From positions 4,464,001 to 4,528,000 of the forward strand of contig NZ_AP022593.1 in NCBI RefSeq assembly GCF_010731815.2: DNA of 64,000 bases, in the 5' to 3' direction. Of this stretch, positions 1-7,145 are shown one piece after another. The notes beneath the pieces were generated by a model. The model ran no database searches. It was not told where the DNA came from and worked only from the letters and a program-made list of their open reading frames with translations. Source of the stretch: Mycolicibacterium arabiense. GTDB taxonomy: Bacteria > Actinomycetota > Actinomycetes > Mycobacteriales > Mycobacteriaceae. Within the stretch, counting starts at the first letter, position 1, and every line of letters begins with the position of its first letter. The position numbers and the translations under genes were made by a program.

Positions 1-537
1 GACTGGAACCGCGCCGGATCGGCCAGGGCGTGGTGGGTGCTCACCGCCGCGGGCATTCCGGGGGTGTGCATCCTCGACGGTGGCCTCGCCGCCTGGCGGG
101 ACGCGGGTGGCGACCTCGAGACCGGCTCGGCCGCAACCCAACCCGGTGACGTGGTGGTGGTCCACTACGACCTGTACGCCGGGGCTCTGCCGACGCTGAC
201 CGCCGACGAGGCGGCGCATGCCGACCGGCTCGTCGATGCCCGCGCGCCGGAACGATTCCGCGGCGAGCACGAACCGGTCGATCCGGTCGCCGGCCACGTG
301 CCCGGTGCGGTCAACGTGCCGAGCACGTCGCTGCTGGGCGCCGACGGCACCTTCCTGTCCGGCGCCGAACTCGCCAAGGCGCTCGACGGCGCGACGGGCG
401 CGTATTGCGGCTCGGGGGTGACGGCATCGGTGGTGGTGGCGGCCTCGGTCGCCGCCGGAACGCCCGTTGCACTGTTCCCCGGGTCGTGGTCGCAATGGAG
501 TGCCGAGCCCGGGCGTCCGGTGGCGACGGGGGCCTGA
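1..537 (+). CDS. Rhodanese-family sulfurtransferase, 3' part (5' end outside window)
   Basis: Transfers a sulfane sulfur from thiosulfate or 3-mercaptopyruvate to a thiophilic acceptor; cytoplasmic. The open frame runs in from the left edge. The first ~40 residues are the end of a first rhodanese domain (SARAWWVLTAAG, then LDGGLAAWR). A second domain follows with LVDARAPERFRGE, GHVPGAVNVP and the active-site loop CGSGVTA, whose Cys is the persulfide-bearing residue. This is the usual two-domain SseA/TST layout with the catalytic loop in the C-terminal domain. It stops 45 nt before the metal-uptake operon. The family is certain from the motifs; the physiological donor cannot be told. Confidence 0.9.
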   Translation, partial: DWNRAGSARAWWVLTAAGIPGVCILDGGLAAWRDAGGDLETGSAATQPGDVVVVHYDLYAGALPTLTADEAAHADRLVDARAPERFRGEHEPVDPVAGHVPGAVNVPSTSLLGADGTFLSGAELAKALDGATGAYCGSGVTASVVVAASVAAGTPVALFPGSWSQWSAEPGRPVATGA

Positions 538-557
538 TCCACCCGATTCGGCCTTTC

Positions 558-583
558 TAATGAAAACGGTTATCGTTACATTA
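558..583. promoter_or_regulatory. Candidate Zur-type operator overlapping the start codon of the metal-binding lipoprotein
   Basis: An AT-rich imperfect palindrome, TAATGAAAAC at its left end and GTTACATTA at its right end (outer arms TAATGnAA / TTnCATTA), stands out in very GC-rich DNA. The actinobacterial Zur consensus resembles TGAAAAnGnTTTTCA. It sits immediately before, and touches, the ATG of a zinc/manganese-type binding protein. Assignment to Zur rather than another Fur-family repressor is inference from motif and context. Confidence 0.6.
571..576 (+). promoter_or_regulatory. -10 hexamer of a probable leaderless promoter (metal ABC operon)
   Basis: TATCGT fits the mycobacterial TAnnnT -10 and is followed by exactly 6 nt before ATG 583. 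No Shine-Dalgarno sequence is present. This geometry puts the transcript start on the A of the ATG. The hexamer lies inside the palindrome, so repressor binding would block RNA polymerase directly. Confidence 0.55.
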
Positions 584-1572
584 TGATCGTCTCGCGCCGT
601 CTCGCCGCCGCCTTGCTCGTGGTGCCGTTCGTACTGACGTCCTGCTCCAACAGTGGTGACGACTCGGCGTCCTCGTCCTCGTCCGCGCCGACCGACGCCG
701 CGCCGTGCCCCGTCGCGCCCGTCGACGTGGTCGTCAGCGTCGATCAGTGGGGCGACGTGGTCACCGAACTCGGGGGTGCGTGCGCGAACGTCACCACGCT
801 CCTGGCCAGCTCGTCGGTCGACCCACACGACTACGAACCCTCGCCCGCCGACGCGGCGAAGTTCGAGGGCGCCCGCCTCGTCGTGGTCAACGGGGGTCAT
901 TACGACGAGTGGGCGGGCAAGCTCGCGGCCGGTTCGGCACCCGACGCGCCCGTCGTCGATGCCGTCCGGATCAGCGAGGGGGAGGCAGGCCACGACGAAG
1001 CCGCCCACGAGGCCGGGCACGAGGGTCACGAGGACGGTGCGGCCAACCCACACGTCTGGTACAGCCCGACCGCCGTCAGCGGAGTCGCCGACGCCGTGAC
1101 CGCCGAGCTGTCCGAGATCGCCCCGGACGCCGCGGACTACTTCGCCGAGCGGCGCAGCGCGTTCGCGACGTCGCTGCAGCCCTACGACGACGCCATCGCC
1201 GCGATCAAGAAGTCCGCGTCGGGCAAGACCTACGCCGCGACCGAAGCGGTGTTCGACGAGATGGCCACTGCCGTCGGCCTGCAGAACAAGACCCCGGCCG
1301 GCTACCAGACCGCGTCCAACAACGAGGCCGACCCGTCGCCTGCGGACCTCGACGCCTTCCTCACCCTCCTGCAGGACAAGGGTGTCGACGTGCTGATCTA
1401 CAACACCCAGACCGAGGGATCGGTGCCTGAGCAGATCCGTGCCGCGGCCGAGTCGGCGAGCGTCCCGGTCGTCGAAGTCACCGAAACGGTGGCGCCCGGC
1501 ACGGATTCGTTCGAGGCTTGGCAGGTGGCTCAACTCACCTCCCTTGTCGAGGCGCTCGGTGTCTCCGTCTGA
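583..1572 (+). CDS. Metal (zinc/manganese-type) ABC transporter substrate-binding lipoprotein
   Basis: Extracellular metal-capturing subunit of a cluster 9 (ZnuA/TroA-type) ABC importer. The 329-residue protein starts with a lipoprotein signal whose lipobox is LTSC (Cys21), followed by a Ser-rich linker. The SBP fold shows SVDQWGDVVTELGG, VDPHDYEPSPAD with the first metal-ligand His, a His-rich loop (GHDEAAHEAGHEGHE, about residues 137-151), and NPHVWYSP. The His-rich loop favours zinc, as in ZnuA. The ATG is the only plausible start and appears leaderless. Its 3' end overlaps the ATPase gene by 14 nt, so the three genes form one operon. An alternative substrate would be Mn. Confidence 0.9.
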   Translation: MIVSRRLAAALLVVPFVLTSCSNSGDDSASSSSSAPTDAAPCPVAPVDVVVSVDQWGDVVTELGGACANVTTLLASSSVDPHDYEPSPADAAKFEGARLVVVNGGHYDEWAGKLAAGSAPDAPVVDAVRISEGEAGHDEAAHEAGHEGHEDGAANPHVWYSPTAVSGVADAVTAELSEIAPDAADYFAERRSAFATSLQPYDDAIAAIKKSASGKTYAATEAVFDEMATAVGLQNKTPAGYQTASNNEADPSPADLDAFLTLLQDKGVDVLIYNTQTEGSVPEQIRAAAESASVPVVEVTETVAPGTDSFEAWQVAQLTSLVEALGVSV

Positions 1573-2338
1573 CGGCAGCGAACCGGCGCTCGCCTTCGAC
1601 GACGTCAGCGTCGTCCGTGGCGGCCGGCTGGTCTGGTCCGAGGGCACGTTCGTGGTACCGGCGGGCGGGATCGTCGCCGTCATCGGAACCAGCGGCTCCG
1701 GCAAGACCACGCTGCTGCACGCGGTGCTCGGCATCATCCCGACCGCCTCGGGGGAGATCCGGGTGCTCGGGGAACGCCCCGGATCGGCCACCGGCCTGAT
1801 CGGCTACGTACCGCAGAACTACGCCGCCGCCGCGGGCACGGCGATACGCGCCTGCGACGCGGTACTGCTCGGATTGACCGGCAACCGCTGGGGTTTCGGA
1901 CGCGCGACTGCGGAACAACGCAGCCGGGTGGAGGAGATCATCGCGGCGGTCGACGCAACCGAGTTCGCAGGCCGTCGGCTCTCGCAGCTCTCCGGCGGGC
2001 AGCGCCAACGCATCGCGATCGCCGAAGCGCTCGTCAGCAGGCCCCGTCTGCTCATCCTCGATGAACCGCTCACCTCGCTCGACGTGCGCAACCAACGCAG
2101 CATCGTCAGCCTGCTCGCCCGGATCCGCGACGAGTTCGGCGTGACCATCGTCGTGGTCGCCCACGACCTGAACCCGCTGCTGGGCATCCTCGACGGCGCC
2201 ATCTACCTACTCGACGGGCACGCTCACTTCGACACCATGGACGAGGTGGTCGACGAGACGCTGCTGACTCACCTCTACGGCACGTCGATTCAGGTCGTGC
2301 ACACCCCGCAGGGCGAGCTCTACATGCGGAGCGTGTGA
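1559..2338 (+). CDS. Metal ABC transporter ATP-binding protein
   Basis: Cytoplasmic ATPase subunit driving the metal importer. I place the start at GTG 1559, inside the end of the lipoprotein gene; further upstream the frame is only a basic, Arg/Ser-rich shadow of that gene. The resulting 259 residues hold Walker A GTSGSGKTT (43-51), Q-loop region VPQN, signature LSGGQ (144-148), Walker B LLILDEP (164-170) and the switch His in VVVAHDLN. Length and motifs match ZnuC/TroB-type ATPases. The stop is fused to the permease start (TGATG), implying translational coupling. Confidence 0.9.
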   Translation: MSPSDGSEPALAFDDVSVVRGGRLVWSEGTFVVPAGGIVAVIGTSGSGKTTLLHAVLGIIPTASGEIRVLGERPGSATGLIGYVPQNYAAAAGTAIRACDAVLLGLTGNRWGFGRATAEQRSRVEEIIAAVDATEFAGRRLSQLSGGQRQRIAIAEALVSRPRLLILDEPLTSLDVRNQRSIVSLLARIRDEFGVTIVVVAHDLNPLLGILDGAIYLLDGHAHFDTMDEVVDETLLTHLYGTSIQVVHTPQGELYMRSV

Positions 2339-3213
2339 TGACGACGTCGCTGCTGGCCCTGGGCTACCAGGACAATTGGGTGCACATCCTGACGTCGGCG
2401 TTCATGCGCAACGCGCTGATCGGCGGCACCCTGGTCGCTCTCGCCGCGGGCCTGATCGGATACTTCATCATCGTGCGCAACAGTGCGTTCGCCGCACACG
2501 CGTTGGCGCACATCGGCTTTCCCGGCGCTACCGGCGCAGTTCTGATCGGTCTGCCGGTCACCGTCGGGCTCGCGGTGTTCTGCGTGGGCGGCGCACTCGT
2601 CATCGGTGCGCTCGGCAAGCGGGCCGACGAGCGCGAGGTGGCAACCGGAACCGTGCTGGCGGCGGCGACGGGTCTTGGGCTGTTCTTCAGCTCGCTGGCC
2701 ACCAAGAGCAGCAGTACGGTGACGAACGTGCTGTTCGGCAATCTGCTGGCCGTCAGCCATCAGCAGCTCGTCACCTTCGCAGTCGTCCTCGCCGTGATCG
2801 CTGCCGTCATCGCATTCATCTATCGCCCACTGCTGTTCGCGTCGGTCAACGCCGACGTCGCCGAGGCGCGGGGCGTGCCGGTGCGCGCACTGTCGGTGGT
2901 GTTCATGGCGCTGCTCGGGCTGTCGATCACGATGGCCGTGCAGGCCGTTGGCACGCTGCTGCTGTTCGCGCTCGTGGTCACCCCTGCGGCGACCGCGATC
3001 ATGCTGACGGCCCGGCCTGGCGCTGCGATGGCCGTGGCGACCGTGCTGGCCGTCGTGTCGGTGTGGTGCGGGCTCGCGGCGTCGGCGATGTTCGACGTGC
3101 CGCCGAGCTTCGTCATCACCACCATCGTCAGCTTGATCTGGCTGGCGGTGTGGCTCTCGGCGCGCCGCGGCGCGTCACAGCCCACCGCGCCGTCGCACGG
3201 CGCCCAGGCATAG
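2338..3213 (+). CDS. Metal ABC transporter permease (ABC-3 family)
   Basis: Membrane channel subunit of the same importer. The 291 residues form about eight hydrophobic segments, with the family motifs HALAHIGFPGATGAVLIG near residue 58, NVLFGNLLAVS, and the late stretch SITMAVQAVGTLLLFALVV followed by PAATA. Length is typical of ZnuB/MntB. Translation can begin at ATG 2338, which overlaps the ATPase stop, or one codon earlier at GTG 2335. It is the last gene of the operon; a 233-nt spacer with no recognisable gene follows. Confidence 0.88.
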   Translation: MTTSLLALGYQDNWVHILTSAFMRNALIGGTLVALAAGLIGYFIIVRNSAFAAHALAHIGFPGATGAVLIGLPVTVGLAVFCVGGALVIGALGKRADEREVATGTVLAAATGLGLFFSSLATKSSSTVTNVLFGNLLAVSHQQLVTFAVVLAVIAAVIAFIYRPLLFASVNADVAEARGVPVRALSVVFMALLGLSITMAVQAVGTLLLFALVVTPAATAIMLTARPGAAMAVATVLAVVSVWCGLAASAMFDVPPSFVITTIVSLIWLAVWLSARRGASQPTAPSHGAQA

Positions 3214-3446
3214 GGTTTTCCCCGATTCCTCGCGCGTGCGTGGCTGGAAGCATCTACGGCGGCGGACGTTCAGGGCCGTCATCGTAGGGAGTGGGCCGGG
3301 CTCGTCGATCGGAGGACGACGCGCCTCGCCCGCATGTTCGGCGACGACGGCGTTTGAGGGGTCGGCGTGGTCGACGGACGGTGGCCAGCGCGTGAATGGG
3401 ACCTGACGGCGACGCGCCCTGAGCGAACCCGCTAGCGTCATGGAGC

Positions 3447-4544
3447 ATGTCCCGAGGTCAAGCGCCACGGCGCCGCGCGACCCTGGCATCCTTGGCCGCC
3501 GAACTCAAGGTCTCGCGCACCACGATCTCCAATGCCTACAACCGTCCTGACCAGTTGTCGGCCGATCTGCGGGAGCGCGTGCTCGCCACCGCCAAGCAGC
3601 TGGGCTACCCGGGTCCCGACCCCGTCGCCCGGTCACTGCGCACCCGCCGCGCGGGTGCGGTGGGCCTGATGATCACCGAACCGCTCAACTATTCGTTCAG
3701 TGACCCGGCGGCCCTCGACTTCGTTGCGGGCCTTGCCGAATCGTGCGAGGAGGTCGGACAGGGGCTGCTGCTGGTCGCCGTCGGACCCAACCGCAGCGTG
3801 AGCGACGGTACCGCCGCGGTGCTGGCCGCCGGAGTCGACGGGTTCGTCGTCTACTCGGCCTCCGACGACGACCCGTATCTTCCGGTCGTGCAACAGCGGG
3901 CCCTGCCGTTGGTCGTCGTCGATCAGCCCAAGCACGTCGCCGGGGCGTCGCACGTCGGCATCGACGACCGGGCCGCGATGCGCGCGATGGCCGAGCACGT
4001 CCTGGAACTCGGGCACCGCGAGATCGGCCTGCTCACCATGCGTCTCGGCCGCGAACGGCCGGATGCCGGTGTGGTGGCCGTCGCCGACCCCGACCGGGCC
4101 GGGACGCCGCACTTCGACGTGCAGGGCGACCGGATCCAGGGCGTACGCGACGCGATGACCGCCCACGGGGTCGACCCGCAGAAGCTGGTGATCGTCGAGA
4201 GCTTCGAGCACCAGCCCACGTCCGGTGGTCTGGCCGCCGAGGTGGCGCTGGAGGCGAATCCGCGCATCACCGCGCTGATGTGCACGGCCGACGTGCTGGC
4301 GCTCTCCGCGATGGACTACCTGCGGGCACGCGGCATCTACGTACCGGGCCAGCTGACCGTCACCGGGTTCGACGGGATCCCCGACGCCATCTCCCGAGGG
4401 TTGACGACGGTGCGCCAGCCGAGCATCGAGAAGGGGCGCCGCGCGGGCCGCCTGCTGCACCAGCCATCGCGCTCGGGTCTGCCGGAGATCGAGGTGCTCG
4501 ACACCGAGTTGATCCGCGGCAGGACGTCGGGACCACCGGCTTAG
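3447..4544 (+). CDS. LacI-family transcriptional regulator (Rv3575c-like)
   Basis: DNA-binding repressor of unknown ligand. The N-terminal LacI helix-turn-helix (TLASLAAELKVSRTTISNAY, then NRPDQLSADLRERVL) is followed by the hinge (YPGPDPVARSLRTRRAGAVG) and a periplasmic-binding-protein-like sensor domain (VGIDDRAAMRAMAEHVLELG, TGFDGIPDAIS, TTVRQP). Length is 365 residues, normal for the family. Its position beside kstR matches the M. tuberculosis order, where Rv3575c adjoins kstR. ATG 3447 has a GGAG too close to act well and a TAGCGT 8 nt upstream, so it may be near-leaderless. Its 3' end overlaps the convergent gene by 4 nt. Confidence 0.88.
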   Translation: MSRGQAPRRRATLASLAAELKVSRTTISNAYNRPDQLSADLRERVLATAKQLGYPGPDPVARSLRTRRAGAVGLMITEPLNYSFSDPAALDFVAGLAESCEEVGQGLLLVAVGPNRSVSDGTAAVLAAGVDGFVVYSASDDDPYLPVVQQRALPLVVVDQPKHVAGASHVGIDDRAAMRAMAEHVLELGHREIGLLTMRLGRERPDAGVVAVADPDRAGTPHFDVQGDRIQGVRDAMTAHGVDPQKLVIVESFEHQPTSGGLAAEVALEANPRITALMCTADVLALSAMDYLRARGIYVPGQLTVTGFDGIPDAISRGLTTVRQPSIEKGRRAGRLLHQPSRSGLPEIEVLDTELIRGRTSGPPA

Positions 4545-5482
4545 AGCGCGGTCACCGGTTCGGTGGCCCGCCACTGGTCGACCATCGGCGCGATGGCATC
4601 GACGAGCATCGGTAGTTCGGGAGCCATCGCCAGCGCGGCGATCATGGCAAGGCGCGCCGCAGCTTCCGTCAGACGCAACACCCGCTCGTCGACGGCGCGC
4701 AAGCCCAGTGCTACGGCCGCTTCGTCGTAGATGGCGAGCGCCTCGGGGCCCACCATCGCGAGGTCGGACTCGACGGCGCCGGTGGTGACGAGTTCGAAGT
4801 CCGACCACAGATCGCCGTCCGGCGTGCTGATCATGTTGTGGTACGGCGCATCCCCGTGGATGGTCTGTAGGTCGACGCCGGCGAAGGCCTCCGTGAACGC
4901 CGCCCGTGAGGTGAGTACCGGCCCGATCGCGTCCCACTCCCGTTGCGCGCGGCGGAGATCGGCGGCGTCGATCAGGTGGGGGAGCCGCGCCAGCTCGGAC
5001 AGCCCCTCGGGCACGTAGCTGCCGAACGGCGCCCAGAAGCCGAGCTGGCCGCCGTCGTAATCGCGCAGCGCAGCGTGCAAGCGCGCGGTCTGCCGCATGC
5101 GTTGCGTCATGTCCGGCTCCACGTCGGGCAACTGCTCGACGAATTGCCAGAACGTCATCGAGAACCCATCCCGGCGTACGGGTTCGCGCGGAACCAGGGG
5201 GCTCGGTCGCACCACGGGATGGCCGCGGTCGGCGAGCCAGCCCGCCACCGCGAGTTCCGAACGCTGTTGATTGGGCTGCGTTTCCGGCGCCCGGGAGTAC
5301 GACGGTGGCAGCACCGTGGGTACGCGCACGACGACGGGCTCCGGGGCGAGGTGTACCACGACCGAGAACACGTCGTAGAGCACCCGCGGTTCCTCCACCG
5401 CGAGACCGAGATCGCGGCCCGCAGCGGTCGCGGCGGCCACCGCGCGCGAAGTGCGGGCGGCCATCTCCTCCGGCGTCATCAT
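4541..5482 (-). CDS. Phosphotransferase family protein (APH/choline-kinase fold)
   Basis: Probable small-molecule kinase; the substrate cannot be inferred. The 313-residue product has the catalytic Brenner-type motif HGDAPYHNM (general-base Asp plus metal-binding Asn) and, downstream, WSDFELVTTGAVESDLA, the metal-binding DFE equivalent of the aminoglycoside-phosphotransferase fold. The start codon ATG 5482 overlaps the otsB stop (ATGA), so the longer frame upstream is rejected. Being third in a kstR-otsB-APH operon, it is probably co-transcribed with kstR. It need not have anything to do with antibiotic resistance; many mycobacterial members are housekeeping kinases. Confidence 0.8.
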   Translation of the reverse strand: MMTPEEMAARTSRAVAAATAAGRDLGLAVEEPRVLYDVFSVVVHLAPEPVVVRVPTVLPPSYSRAPETQPNQQRSELAVAGWLADRGHPVVRPSPLVPREPVRRDGFSMTFWQFVEQLPDVEPDMTQRMRQTARLHAALRDYDGGQLGFWAPFGSYVPEGLSELARLPHLIDAADLRRAQREWDAIGPVLTSRAAFTEAFAGVDLQTIHGDAPYHNMISTPDGDLWSDFELVTTGAVESDLAMVGPEALAIYDEAAVALGLRAVDERVLRLTEAAARLAMIAALAMAPELPMLVDAIAPMVDQWRATEPVTAL

Positions 5483-6228
5483 TCCCGGACGCTGCGCACG
5501 GCCAGCACGTATGCCAGCGCCTCGGCCACGTCGTCGGGAGCCTCGACGCGGAACGCCGCTGCCGTGTCGCCGGGTCCGACCTTGACCCCGACGTCGCCGT
5601 TGCGCATGCGGCGGAAGGCCTTCTCGTCGGTCACGTCGTCGCCGAGGAACAGCACGGCCGTCGCGCCGATCTGGTCGCGCAGGACGTCGACCGCGTGACC
5701 CTTGTCGGTCGACACGACGGCGAACTCCAGCACGGCCTTGCCGGCGGTGGCGTGGACGTCCCACGCGGTGGCCGCCCGACGTGCCGCCTCCAGCGCGGCC
5801 TCGGCGTCGGCGGGGCTGGCATTGCGTACGTGCAGGGCCGCGCTGGCCGGCTTGGTCTCGACGGTGACGCCGGGACGGCCCACCGCGATCTCGTTCAGCT
5901 CGCCGACGACCCGCTGCAGCAGCGCCTCGTCGACGTCCTGGGTGAACCCGGCTTCGAACTCGGCGCCGTGGCTGCCCACGAGGTGCACCGTCGGGGGCAT
6001 CGCGGACAACTCCCGCAACACGCCGAGGGCACGGCCGGAGACCAGTGCGGCGGAGGTGTCGGGCAGGTCGGCGAGCCCCGTGAGCGCCTGCGCTGCTGCG
6101 GGCAGCGCGCGGGCGGCCAGGGGATCGTTGACGATCGGGGCGAGCGTGCCGTCGAAGTCGGAGACGACGAGCAGGTTCGGTGTAGTGGCGAGGTCGTCGA
6201 GCGCGCGGGTCAGATCGGCAGGAAGCAC
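5479..6228 (-). CDS. otsB: Trehalose-6-phosphate phosphatase (OtsB-type)
   Basis: Dephosphorylates trehalose 6-phosphate to trehalose in the cytoplasm. HAD-superfamily motif I is DFDGTLA (24-30) with the nucleophilic Asp24. Motif II is LVSGR, a GSHGAEFE cap motif follows, and motif IV is FLGDDVTDEKAF. The IIB cap Lys-containing strand is KPASAALHVR. At 249 residues it is the short single-domain form, unlike the much longer mycobacterial OtsB1. It lies 21 nt after kstR and overlaps the kinase-like gene by 4 nt. Confidence 0.87.
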   Translation of the reverse strand: MLPADLTRALDDLATTPNLLVVSDFDGTLAPIVNDPLAARALPAAAQALTGLADLPDTSAALVSGRALGVLRELSAMPPTVHLVGSHGAEFEAGFTQDVDEALLQRVVGELNEIAVGRPGVTVETKPASAALHVRNASPADAEAALEAARRAATAWDVHATAGKAVLEFAVVSTDKGHAVDVLRDQIGATAVLFLGDDVTDEKAFRRMRNGDVGVKVGPGDTAAAFRVEAPDDVAEALAYVLAVRSVRE

Positions 6229-6249
6229 TAGATCATTCTCCCCGGTCGA

Positions 6250-6948
6250 CTAGATCTTCGGGTGCTCCCCGTCGCCGATCAGCAGACGCACCGCAAGATC
6301 TAGACGCTTGCTGACGTCGGTGGCCGAAGCCCGGCGGGTCAGCCAGGCCAGCAGGTTCGACAGCCACACGTCGGAGATGACGCGCGCGATGTGGTACTGG
6401 TCTTCGGTCGGCTCGCCGTCGCTCATCGCCCTGGCGAACATCGAGTCCATCAGCTTGCCGACGTGATCAACCTCACCGGCCGCGGAGGCGTCGGCGAACA
6501 CGAAGGCGCGCGTCATGGCCTCGGTCAGCAGCGGGTTGCGCTGCATGGAGCGGTTCAGCTTGCCGACCATGATGTTGAGCCGCTGGTACGGCGTGCCGCC
6601 GGTGAGCGAGGCGCGATCGGTCTTGGCGTCGATGCGCTCGAACTCGCGACCCAGCGCGGACACCAGCAGGTGGACCTTCGACGGGAAGTACCGGTAGAGC
6701 GTTCCGACGGCGACGTCGGCGCGTTCCGCGACTGCACGCATCTGAACGGCCTCGTAACCGCCCTTGGAGGCGATCGCGAGGGTGGCGTCAAGGATGCGCT
6801 TGCGGCGCTCGCGCTGAGCTTCGGACCCGAGTTCGGATTCGGCGAGGACGGCCACGTTCATCACCTGGCGTGGGGCCGAGGCCCCGTCGGACCCGGAACC
6901 GGAATTGGTCGCTGCTGGCATGCCAGCCGACCCAGTAGACCCGGACAT
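6250..6948 (-). CDS. kstR: Cholesterol-catabolism repressor KstR (TetR family)
   Basis: Represses the upper cholesterol pathway (side chain, rings A/B) and is released by 3-oxo-sterol-CoA thioesters. The core is nearly identical to M. tuberculosis KstR: EAQRERRKRILDATLAIASK, the HTH MRAVAERADVAVGTLYRYFPSK, then MQRNPLLTEAMTRAFVFADA and QYHIARVISDVWLSNLLAWL. I choose ATG 6948 (232 aa) because AAGGAG lies 11 nt upstream and the known protein carries a similar Ser/Ala-rich tail before MxVAVLAESELG; the internal ATG 6861 is the alternative. A KstR operator lies in the divergent region to fadE34, supporting autoregulation. Confidence 0.96.
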   Translation of the reverse strand: MSGSTGSAGMPAATNSGSGSDGASAPRQVMNVAVLAESELGSEAQRERRKRILDATLAIASKGGYEAVQMRAVAERADVAVGTLYRYFPSKVHLLVSALGREFERIDAKTDRASLTGGTPYQRLNIMVGKLNRSMQRNPLLTEAMTRAFVFADASAAGEVDHVGKLMDSMFARAMSDGEPTEDQYHIARVISDVWLSNLLAWLTRRASATDVSKRLDLAVRLLIGDGEHPKI

Positions 6949-7089
6949 GCGGCGGTCAGCTCCTTCTCCTCGAACACTGGGAGAAAACGATACGCACGAC
7001 GGTCGTAGATTTCTCACCTCCGTGCCCCCGAGACACACACGTGTCCTGCTGTGATGGCGGTCTACTTGACGTTCGAACGCTGTCACCAT

Positions 7090-7103
7090 TAGAACACGTT
7101 CTA
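7090..7103. promoter_or_regulatory. KstR operator between kstR and fadE34
   Basis: TAGAACACGTTCTA is a perfect match and full palindrome for the KstR consensus TnnAACnnGTTnnA. It lies 42 nt before the fadE34 start and 141 nt before the kstR start, so one site could control both divergent genes. Confidence 0.93.
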
Positions 7104-7145
7104 GTGAGAAGCATCGCGTTCTCGCCCTAGGCTAGGAGGCCTTGA

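Noticed and set aside
1439..1558. Longer start for the metal ABC ATPase
   Set aside because: The added 40 residues are Arg/Ser-rich shadow of the lipoprotein gene; GTG 1559 gives the normal family length.
3175..3489. Small minus-strand frame (104 codons) between the permease and LacI genes
   Set aside because: Overlaps both neighbours, is Arg/Pro-rich, and lacks a ribosome-binding site or recognisable motif.
4541..5482. Aminoglycoside-resistance gene
   Set aside because: Only the generic kinase fold motifs are present; genomic context is a kstR-otsB operon, so a resistance label is not justified.
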